This document shows, in pieces, positions 1 through 5,684 of a DNA stretch of 7,588 nt. The stretch is taken from the NCBI GenBank assembly GCA_002391385.1, contig DGEY01000052.1:3157-10744 (forward strand), given 5' to 3'. Below the pieces are notes generated by a model that was not told the DNA's origin, searched no databases, and worked only from the letters and a program-made list of their open reading frames with translations. The first letter of the stretch is position 1. Each line of letters opens with the position of its first letter. Made by a program: the position numbers and the translations under genes. Source of the stretch: Firmicutes bacterium UBA3914. GTDB taxonomy: Bacteria; Bacillota; Limnochordia; Darwinibacteriales; Darwinibacteriaceae.

Positions 1-1376
1 GTGGAGCTTAACGTTGGCCAGGGAAACAACCACGCCGCCCAAGGATAAAAGGGCGCTGCTCACCGCTCCGTAGGCGGCATTGAAGGCCATATAATCCGAC
101 GGTGCCGCCAGACCGCGGCCCGCGACATAGTAAAGGAGGATGGTACTACCCATAACCAAGAGGGTCTGGAGGGCACCGCTCAGGGGCAGCAGCGCGGGCG
201 GGTTGTACCTTAATCTCCCCAGCTCTTTGTACTGGGCTGCCCATCTGGCAAAGGCCCGCCGCTCCGCACCGGCCAGCTTGATCTTCTGAATGCCGCCCAA
301 GAGTCCAAAAACCATACCGTCCAACTTGGCGCTCAGCTCCATGAGCCTGCGGCTGTGTTTCTGCCTGATCAGGCCGGTGAGGAAAGTGAGGGTCAAAAGA
401 CCGCCGATGCTGAGCAGGGCCGGGGCCACCAACACGGGGGCAAAGCCCGCCATCTGGAAGATGTACACGAAGGAAAACAGAGCCGCCAGGAGACTGGTGA
501 GCACAGTATCAGACAGCATTTCCGTGAGGGTATTCACACTTATGGCCCGCCTGGAGATCTCACCAGCGGAAAAGCCCTTGAAGAACGACACGGGTAGGGT
601 GAACAGCCTAGCTAAAGCGGCGCACTGTACGGAATGGTTGATCTTATCCCGCAGCCGCATCAGGCCCAGGGTACGGGTCATGGAAAAGAGGGCTGAGCCC
701 ACCGTGGCCCCGATGAGCAGGGCCGCCAGCGGCAACAGGTCGCTTTTGGTACCCGTGGGAATCACGCTGTCGAAGATCTGTTTGTTCATGTAGGGGAGGA
801 ACATCCCCAAGAGACTCACCAACAGGCTGATGACCAGGACAAAGGCCAGATCGTCCACACTGAGGGAGCGCAGCATGAAGGCCACCAGGTCTAACAGCTT
901 CAGCGGGCGCGCCGGCAGCGCCCTGTAAAAGCAGAACGCCTCCGTCCCCAGCTGGGCCGCGGTTTTGCTGTTCACCTTGACCTTCTTACCAGAGGCGGGA
1001 TCCACAAAGGTATAGCCCCAGTACGGGGCAGGCAGCAGAGCCACCACATCCCCCGCCTTGGTGCTGCCCAGGAGAGGCCCCATGGTGCTGAGCCACCACT
1101 TCCCCCTGAGCTCCACTCTGCGCCGCATAACGCCGTAAGGGCGCAGCATGTAGTCGAGACGCAGTTCCAGCCCCTCCAGCTCCTCGGGGACTTCGGGCAC
1201 CGGCAGGGACAGCGCGTCAAAAATGGCTTCCAGGGCACTCTGCAGCTGTACCTCCCGTTCCCGCCCGGTGGCGTCCATCCTTTTTCTGCCCACGATGGAC
1301 AGGAGGTCGGAAAAGGCGTCCGCATGGCTTTGCTGTCATAATCGATGCGCCTTTGCAGCTGTGGATCGATGGACAC
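1..1376 (-). pseudogene. NHLM-type ABC transporter, second subunit (frameshifted, 3' end outside window)
   Basis: This is the N-terminal extension and membrane domain of the second ABC transporter of NHLP/NHLM bacteriocin export loci, a family about twice the length seen here. The start is taken as GTG at 1376, eight bases after a GGAGG at 1385-1389. It runs 19 codons (MSIDPQLQRR onward) and then the frame changes near 1318-1325. From 1320 to the left edge the new frame is open for 440 codons. That part carries the family-typical soluble region (for example WWLSTMGPLLG and YTFVDPASGKK), then transmembrane segments beginning near FVLVISLLVSLLG, the NKQIFDSVIPTG segment, and LPVSFFKGFSAGEISRR. 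The ATP-binding domain would lie left of position 1 and cannot be judged. Restoring one base, for example making ATGCGG into ATGCGGG, would rejoin the two parts as AMRDAFSDLLS. Family assignment is confident. Whether the break is real is less so. Confidence 0.85.
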
Positions 1377-1384
1377 CTGGTTCA

Positions 1385-1389
1385 CCTCC
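1385..1389 (-). promoter_or_regulatory. Ribosome binding site for the second ABC transporter
   Basis: GGAGG on the minus strand, with eight bases to GTG at 1376. Its last G also forms the first base of an in-frame GTG at 1385, which is therefore an unlikely start. It lies in the 19-nt gap after the stop of the preceding transporter gene. Confidence 0.7.
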
Positions 1390-1395
1390 GGTCCC

Positions 1396-3051
1396 TCAAG
1401 TGCTCACCAAGGCACTGTACTTCCCGCCCAGCTTCAGCAGTTCCTCATGTGTTCCCCGCTCCACCACCTGACCCTGATCCAGGACAATGATCTCATCACA
1501 ATCCCGGATGGTGGAGAGGCGGTGGGCAATGATGATCAGGGAGATGCCCTTCGCTTTCACCGCCTCCATGATCAGGTGCTCCGTCTTGGTATCCAGGGCA
1601 CTGGTGGCCTCATCCAAGATCAGGATGGTGGGCCGTTGGGCCAAGGCCCGGGCAATCTCCAGGCGCTGTCTTTGGCCCCCAGAGAAGTTCTTGCCCCCTT
1701 CTTTAATCACATGGGCGTAGCCTCCAGGCCGTCCCATGATGTCTTCGTGAATCTGGGCATCTTTGCAGGCTTCGATCACGGTGGCTTCATCAATGGACTT
1801 GTCCCACAGGGTGAGGTTGTTGAAGATGGTGTCTTCAAAGAGCGCTATGTCCTGATCCACCACCGCGATGGAGGCGGTAAGAACCTGGCGGGGAACCTGC
1901 TCCCGGGGGATGCCGTCGAAAAGGATCTGACCCGACCAGGGCTTGTAGAGCCCCGCGATGAGCTTACCAACGGTGGACTTACCGCTTCCGGAGGAGCCCA
2001 CCAGGGCGATGCTGCCCCCTGGTTTGACCGTGAGGGAGAAATCCTCGATGAGGGGCGGTGCCGTTTTGTTGTAGCCAAAGGTGATGCCCCGCAGTTCCAC
2101 CCCTCCCCTGAGCCTTTCGAGAGGAAGCGTTAAGCTGGGGTCTTCTTCTTCCACGTCTGGCTGGTAGTTGAAGACATCTTCCACCCGCTCCATCTGGGAA
2201 CGCATCTCGATGAAGGATTGGGAAGCTCCCACCAGCTGCTGCACGGGGCTGAGAAAAGAGGCGGTAAAGCCTTGAAAAGCCAGGAGCATACCGATGGTAA
2301 AGGAACCATCCAAAATCAAGTAGACACCCATCACCAGGATGATAATGTTGGACCCCTGCTGCAGCAGGGGCGGGATAAGGCTGTAGAACTGGTTGGCCTG
2401 GTTGAACTGCACTAAAGCATTGCTGTAGCTGGCAAAATAGCCGGCCCAGCGCTGGAAAAAGCTGCCTTCTGCGCCGGAGGCCTTGATGGTTTCGATTATC
2501 TCAAAGCCGGACATGGTGGCGCCCATGAGCCTGCCCCCATCCCGCAGCGTGACGCGGCTTAGGTCCAGGCGCCGCTTGGAAACGAGCCGCATGGAGACCA
2601 GATAGAGGATGGAGGTGGTCACCCCCACCACCGCCAGGACTGGGCTGTACTGGATCATGATGGCCAAATAGGCCAGCAGCAGCACCAAGTTGAGGAAAAT
2701 GGGCGCGAGCTGTCCGATCAGCGTGGCCGCGATCTGTTCATTGCTGGTCTGCCGGCTGGCGATATCCCCGATGTAGCGCTGGGCAAAGAAACTCACCGGC
2801 AGGCGGAGCACATGCCACATGAAGGAGGCATTGGCCTCCACCGCGAGCTTTCCTTCGATTTTCAGCCAATGGATGCCTTGGATGACGTTCACCACAAACT
2901 GAAAGGCCAGGGTCAGGGCCATGGCCGCCAAGAGCGGGATCAGCCATTGGGGGTTGTGCCGGGAGAGGATGTGATCCATGAAGAGGCGGGAAAAGATGGG
3001 TGTAAGGAGCTGGACCCCCGTGAGGAGGATTCCGGTGAGCATGACAAACAC
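1396..3051 (-). CDS. NHLM-type peptidase/ABC transporter: membrane and ATP-binding half, split from its peptidase
   Basis: This is the transporter half of the peptidase-ABC protein that cleaves and exports NHLP-class peptides. Numbered from GTG at 3051 it has 551 residues: a six-helix ABC exporter domain (about 1-290), then a full ATPase domain with Walker A GSSGSGKST (352-360), Q-loop VVDQ (397-400), signature EGGKNFSGGQRQRLEIARAL (451-470), Walker B ILILDEATSALD (477-488) and H-loop His510. The EGG.NFSGGQ form is typical of NHLM transporters. The frame is open back to 3138, and the codons above the GTG (SGKPRSVWEFAKKRL) look like the family's linker before helix 1, so 3051 is probably not the original start. 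No good Shine-Dalgarno precedes GTG 3051 or ATG 3042. The C39 domain that should be fused to it sits in another frame just upstream. Expressed alone, it might still assemble as an ABC exporter. Confidence 0.88.
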   Translation of the reverse strand: MFVMLTGILLTGVQLLTPIFSRLFMDHILSRHNPQWLIPLLAAMALTLAFQFVVNVIQGIHWLKIEGKLAVEANASFMWHVLRLPVSFFAQRYIGDIASRQTSNEQIAATLIGQLAPIFLNLVLLLAYLAIMIQYSPVLAVVGVTTSILYLVSMRLVSKRRLDLSRVTLRDGGRLMGATMSGFEIIETIKASGAEGSFFQRWAGYFASYSNALVQFNQANQFYSLIPPLLQQGSNIIILVMGVYLILDGSFTIGMLLAFQGFTASFLSPVQQLVGASQSFIEMRSQMERVEDVFNYQPDVEEEDPSLTLPLERLRGGVELRGITFGYNKTAPPLIEDFSLTVKPGGSIALVGSSGSGKSTVGKLIAGLYKPWSGQILFDGIPREQVPRQVLTASIAVVDQDIALFEDTIFNNLTLWDKSIDEATVIEACKDAQIHEDIMGRPGGYAHVIKEGGKNFSGGQRQRLEIARALAQRPTILILDEATSALDTKTEHLIMEAVKAKGISLIIIAHRLSTIRDCDEIIVLDQGQVVERGTHEELLKLGGKYSALVST

Positions 3052-3117
3052 AAAGGCAGGGGCAGTGCCCTTCAGCCGCTTCTTGGCAAATTCCCAGACA
3101 CTCCTGGGCTTGCCGGA

Positions 3118-3141
3118 GGCACGAACTCCTCCGTCTATTCA
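3118..3141 (-). other. Frame break joining the C39 peptidase and ABC transporter halves
   Basis: On the minus strand the peptidase frame ends ...VLCFE-TAG (stop at 3135-3137) but continues in frame as TEEFVP. The transporter frame takes over as SGKPRSVWEF from 3117. Combined as FE-x-TEEFVP-SGKP this has the spacing of the family linker (FE, four residues, F, then a Gly-rich turn), as I remember it. That implies two lesions: a sense codon such as CAG or AAG changed to TAG, and one base lost near GTGCCTCC. A single base lost inside GAATAG would also join the frames, but it would give IDGGVRA and lose the EF..P pattern. Confidence 0.75.
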
Positions 3142-3533
3142 AAGCAGAGCACGATGCCGGTGAAGGATTCGTCGAACTCCTCCAGGGAGACTTCCACCCT
3201 CCCCCGGGCTGGATCGTTCAGTACTACCTTGTTCTTCTTGAAGCCGCACAGGACCACAAAGTGGTTGAAGTTCCAGTGAATGATGGCGGGCAGCGGTACC
3301 TCCCGCAGGCCTTCGGGCTCTTTCCGGTAGCCATTGGCCTTGAGCCCGTGGGATCTGGCCACCAACACCAAGTTCTTGGCCTTGCTGCCATCCCGGGAAA
3401 CGCCGCATTCTTCCCGCACCTGTTCCAGGGGCAGCCACTTGCCATGGTAGGCCAAGACCATGGCGAGGCAGGCGGCTCCGCATTCCACCGCCTCCATCTG
3501 CATAATTACAGGCACTTTCGCTACTTTGGCCAT
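3135..3533 (-). CDS. C39 cysteine peptidase domain of the NHLM-type exporter, stand-alone through a stop codon
   Basis: This is a double-glycine leader peptidase domain, which in this family sits on the cytoplasmic side of the transporter and removes the leader during export. Read from ATG at 3533 it has 132 residues. The catalytic set is complete: Gln12 and Cys18 in MQMEAVECGAACLAMVLAYH, His91 in WNFNHFVVL, and Asp107 in LNDPARG. The motif GVSRDGSKAKNL is typical of NHLM peptidases. The start is set by GGGAGG five bases before the ATG. The longer frame beginning at 3602 is rejected because that stretch reads better as the tail of the HlyD gene. Normal family members continue into the transporter with no stop (about 700 residues in total). 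Here the frame ends at TAG 3135-3137, so the product would be a free peptidase domain. Confidence 0.88.
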   Translation of the reverse strand: MAKVAKVPVIMQMEAVECGAACLAMVLAYHGKWLPLEQVREECGVSRDGSKAKNLVLVARSHGLKANGYRKEPEGLREVPLPAIIHWNFNHFVVLCGFKKNKVVLNDPARGRVEVSLEEFDESFTGIVLCFE

Positions 3534-3538
3534 GGCCG

Positions 3539-3544
3539 CCTCCC
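3539..3544 (-). promoter_or_regulatory. Ribosome binding site for the C39 peptidase gene
   Basis: GGGAGG on the minus strand, five bases before ATG 3533 and just after the TGA at 3548-3550 that would end a full-length HlyD gene. This position supports both the 3533 start and the view that 3548 is the original HlyD end. Confidence 0.7.
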
Positions 3545-3547
3545 TGA

Positions 3548-3601
3548 TCAGAACACTAACTGGTAGGGTCGATAGGTTTCCACCACGATCTGCAGGTTGC
3601 A
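3548..3601 (-). other. Cut-off C-terminal tail of the HlyD-like secretion protein
   Basis: Directly after the TAA at 3602-3604 the same frame continues for 17 codons, CNLQIVVETYRPYQLVF, and then TGA at 3548-3550. The strand pattern (I/V-V-x-E...RP..LV) resembles the conserved end of NHLM secretion proteins, where a leucine usually follows the SGT-like turn. Here the TAA sits at that leucine position, so a TTA to TAA change would explain it. No start codon or ribosome site suggests a separate gene. Confidence 0.7.
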
Positions 3602-4438
3602 TTAAGTCCCCAGGGTCAGGGGCAGCTGTTTGCCCTTGTCATTGGACCACTTCACCCCATTGGGTGAGTGGGGATCCACCGTGAGGGTGACCCTCACCTC
3701 CACGCTGTTTTCCCGGGGGAAAAGCCTCTGCGCGTACTGCAGATTGCCCACGGCCGCCAGCACATCTTCTTCCGAGACCGGGTGGGTGCCAACACCGGTG
3801 ATATGCCCGTAGATAAACCCGTACTCTTCCCGGGGGGCAAACTCCGGGGATACCTGCACCTCCATCCCCTCCTTCAGCTTCTGGGCTGCCGCCATGGGCA
3901 CATAGGCGATGACTTGGTGTTTATCTGCATACTTCTCCAGTTTCACAATGGTCGCCAAAACTTCCGTGGCGGAAACAGTCTCATCGGTCCTGCGGGCCGA
4001 AAGCACGATGCCCGATACAGGCGAAAGAACCAGCGAGCGGCTTTCGTACTCGGCGATGAGCTGCGCGATATAGTCCTCATCTGGGTTGGGGGCGCTTTTG
4101 GCCTCGTTGATCTGCTTGATCAGATCCTCCTGGGGAATCACGGCCAGGATCTGCCCCGCCTCCACGTAGTCGCCCACTTTAACCCGCATGTTGGTGATCC
4201 GGCCCCCCGCGGGGGGAATCACATGGGCAACACCGTGTTCGGGGAAAACAATTCCGAAGGCGTGGATCGTGTCGGGAATGCTGCCGTAGAACGCCCAAAA
4301 GCCCACGGCTAAGAGGAGGGCCAGACAAGCCACAAGGACACTCCACACCCCGGGATGGGTGATCTTGATATACTCATTAAGGCGCTCTGGTGAAGAAATC
4401 CTTTCCAGCGCCGTCTTGCGAAAAAGGCCCGAATCCAT
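3602..4438 (-). CDS. NHLM-type bacteriocin system secretion protein (HlyD-like membrane fusion protein), shortened at the C-terminus
   Basis: This is the periplasmic-adaptor-like partner of the NHLP peptide exporter, anchored in the cytoplasmic membrane. From ATG 4438 it has 278 residues. The N-terminal signature LFRKTALERISSPERL (5-20) is characteristic of the NHLM secretion family. One transmembrane helix follows (about 31-52), then two lipoyl half-motifs (about 70-105, with PPAGGRITNMRVKVGDYVEAG, and 137-165, with LSPVSGIVLSARR), and a beta-barrel domain. Only about 31 residues separate the lipoyl halves, so there is almost no coiled-coil hairpin, which suits a cell without a TolC-type outer-membrane partner. 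The start is set by GGGGAGG seven bases upstream. An in-frame GTG at 4462 is rejected because that ribosome site would lie inside it. The frame stops at TAA 3602-3604, but a family-like tail continues in frame to 3548, so the protein is probably truncated by 18 residues. It is first in the export operon. Confidence 0.88.
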   Translation of the reverse strand: MDSGLFRKTALERISSPERLNEYIKITHPGVWSVLVACLALLLAVGFWAFYGSIPDTIHAFGIVFPEHGVAHVIPPAGGRITNMRVKVGDYVEAGQILAVIPQEDLIKQINEAKSAPNPDEDYIAQLIAEYESRSLVLSPVSGIVLSARRTDETVSATEVLATIVKLEKYADKHQVIAYVPMAAAQKLKEGMEVQVSPEFAPREEYGFIYGHITGVGTHPVSEEDVLAAVGNLQYAQRLFPRENSVEVRVTLTVDPHSPNGVKWSNDKGKQLPLTLGT

Positions 4439-4445
4439 GCCCTGG

Positions 4446-4452
4446 CCTCCCC
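4446..4452 (-). promoter_or_regulatory. Ribosome binding site for the HlyD-like gene
   Basis: GGGGAGG on the minus strand with seven bases to ATG 4438. It decides the start against the upstream GTG at 4462. Confidence 0.7.
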
Positions 4453-4455
4453 TGT

Positions 4456-4504
4456 TCCACACTTACATTTATGTAATAATAATGCAATAAAATGGCAGTG
4501 TGGA
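4456..4504. repeat. 15-bp inverted repeat in the gap before the export operon
   Basis: Arms at 4456-4470 (tccacacttacattt) and 4490-4504 (aaatggcagtgtgga) pair at 13 of 15 positions, including a perfect outer 8 bp, around a 19-base AT-rich centre. A smaller palindrome, tacat-tt-atgta, lies at 4464-4475. No T-run follows either arm, so it is a poor intrinsic terminator. Its place over a candidate promoter and 18 bases before the HlyD start suggests an operator or an mRNA leader hairpin. Confidence 0.6.
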
Positions 4505-4507
4505 CAA
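4479..4507 (-). promoter_or_regulatory. Candidate sigma-A-type promoter for the peptide-export operon
   Basis: On the minus strand TTGTCC (4502-4507) and CATTAT (4479-4484) are 17 bases apart, each matching four of six consensus positions. The region is the only AT-rich stretch in the window and lies between the EndoQ stop and the HlyD start. The right arm of the inverted repeat overlaps the -35 box and spacer. Transcription would begin about 35 bases before ATG 4438. Prediction from sequence only. Confidence 0.4.
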
Positions 4508-4512
4508 GCCGC

Positions 4513-5670
4513 TTAAGGCAGGACCACGCGCCCATATCTCCCGCCGCCGCCCGGCTGAACGGTAAGGGAGCCACTTCGCAGCGCCAGGATACTCCTGGTG
4601 ACCTTTTCCCCCGCTGCCCGCCTGATCTTCTCCGGGGAGGCCCGGTAGAGCACCTCAAGTTCGGTGCCCACCTCCCCGAGCAGCTTCTGGCAGGCGGCGG
4701 GGCCCACTCCCGGCAGCATGGCCAGGGGGATATGCACTTTGTAGGGGGCGCGCCTCTTCGGCTCTTCCCGGCAGTCGGCGATGGCCCGCACCCGATCCCA
4801 CACTCCCGCCACCATATCCCCGCCGCAGTTGGGGCACTGGAAGATGGCTTCCTCTTCCGTCGCCAGCAGGTTGCAGCGTGGGCAGCAGCTGCGGTGGTAT
4901 TTCCCCAGGCGGGGGTCCAGACCGCACAGCGCGACAATCCCCTCTCCCCCGCAGGCCAAAGCCTTCCGCCAGGCCGCAAAGGAGAGTTCAGGCAGCTCAT
5001 ACACGGTGAACTCCCGCCCTATGGATCCGGGGGAATGGGCATCGGAGTTGGCCAGGTAAGCATAGCGGTGGGTGTCGGATATGCTTGCCGCCATGGTACT
5101 GTCCGCGCTCAAGCCCAGCTCTAACCCGGAGATCTGTTCGGGCTGGGCAAACATTTCCCCGAGCTCCCGCACGCAGCTGCCGTAGACGCCTTTATGGGGC
5201 GTAAAGGCATGGGCCGCAAGGGCCGCCCCTCCCGCGGACAGCACCGCGGCCAGCCATTCATCGGGGGGCATTTTCAGACGCTGCGTGGACAAAGCCGGGT
5301 TGGTCAAAGCGGGCGCCACCGCCCCGGCATAGTCCTTTAGCGCCTGCAGGCTGGGGAAAAAGGCGAGAAAATGTGCTGCCTCTCCCCTGTGGGCCAGTTC
5401 CACTTCACTGCCGAAAAAGAGGGCCGTCTGGCCCCAGCGGCAGCCTCCCCCCTCCAGGGGTTGCAGCGTTCCGTTTTCCACCAGCTCCTTCAGATCCTGC
5501 AGCACTCCGCTGCAGGCAGCATCCACCAGGCCCACGAGCTGGAGGCCCTTTTGCTCTGCGGTTTTCACGATGCTCTCCAGGTTCAGCCTGGGCGAAGCTG
5601 TGATTTTCACCGGGGCTGCCCGGCTGGTTCGACCCACATGGATGTGGAGATCGGCGTAGATTCTTACCAA
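4513..5670 (-). CDS. Endonuclease Q family protein (PHP domain, zinc finger, helix-hairpin-helix)
   Basis: The EndoQ family comprises PHP-fold endonucleases that nick DNA 5' of deaminated bases such as uracil and hypoxanthine. The product has 385 residues. The PHP domain carries the metal-binding pattern DLHIH (His9, His11), Glu89 in GSEVE, His154 in AHAFTPHKG, and Asp210/His212 in NSDAHSPGS. A four-cysteine finger follows (Cys263, Cys266, Cys279, Cys282: CPRC...CPNC), then a helix-hairpin-helix around LPGVGP (319-324). All three parts and their order match the EndoQ family. The start is TTG at 5670, eight bases after AGGGGG and 13 bases after the DUF3866 stop. The frame is open for another 70 codons upstream, but that part overlaps DUF3866 and has no PHP-like sequence. 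It ends with TAA and is probably co-transcribed with DUF3866. Biochemical activity is inferred from family only. Confidence 0.88.
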   Translation of the reverse strand: MVRIYADLHIHVGRTSRAAPVKITASPRLNLESIVKTAEQKGLQLVGLVDAACSGVLQDLKELVENGTLQPLEGGGCRWGQTALFFGSEVELAHRGEAAHFLAFFPSLQALKDYAGAVAPALTNPALSTQRLKMPPDEWLAAVLSAGGAALAAHAFTPHKGVYGSCVRELGEMFAQPEQISGLELGLSADSTMAASISDTHRYAYLANSDAHSPGSIGREFTVYELPELSFAAWRKALACGGEGIVALCGLDPRLGKYHRSCCPRCNLLATEEEAIFQCPNCGGDMVAGVWDRVRAIADCREEPKRRAPYKVHIPLAMLPGVGPAACQKLLGEVGTELEVLYRASPEKIRRAAGEKVTRSILALRSGSLTVQPGGGGRYGRVVLP

Positions 5671-5678
5671 GACCCTTT

Positions 5679-5684
5679 CCCCCT
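5679..5684 (-). promoter_or_regulatory. Ribosome binding site deciding the TTG start of the EndoQ-family gene
   Basis: AGGGGG on the minus strand shares its A with the DUF3866 TGA stop and sits eight bases before TTG 5670. No ATG or GTG lies at a suitable distance. The next residues, VRIYADLHIH, begin the PHP domain, so little room is left for a later start. Confidence 0.6.

Noticed and set aside
1345..2133. Plus-strand open frame of 262 codons opposite the ABC ATPase domain
   Set aside because: The opposite strand encodes a complete set of ABC motifs. This frame shows no recognisable domain and no ribosome site was evident.
3118..3141. Programmed -1 frameshift joining peptidase and transporter
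   Set aside because: The frames would join if the ribosome slipped at GAA-TAG, but CTTTGAA is not a slippery heptamer, no stimulating hairpin is evident, and the resulting linker loses the family pattern.
3135..3602. C39 peptidase starting at ATG 3602, overlapping the HlyD TAA as TAATG
   Set aside because: The extra 23 residues resemble nothing in the family, the same bases read as a conserved HlyD tail in its own frame, and GGGAGG precedes ATG 3533.
1..4438. Alternative genetic code with reassigned stop codons
   Set aside because: The premature stops are TAA and TAG. TAA ends EndoQ, TAG ends KorC, and TGA ends DUF3866 and the KorB fragment as ordinary terminators, and reassignment would not explain the frameshifts.
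4456..4504. Inverted repeat as a rho-independent terminator of the EndoQ operon
   Set aside because: The stem is only moderately GC-rich, the loop is 19 bases, and no run of T follows on either strand.
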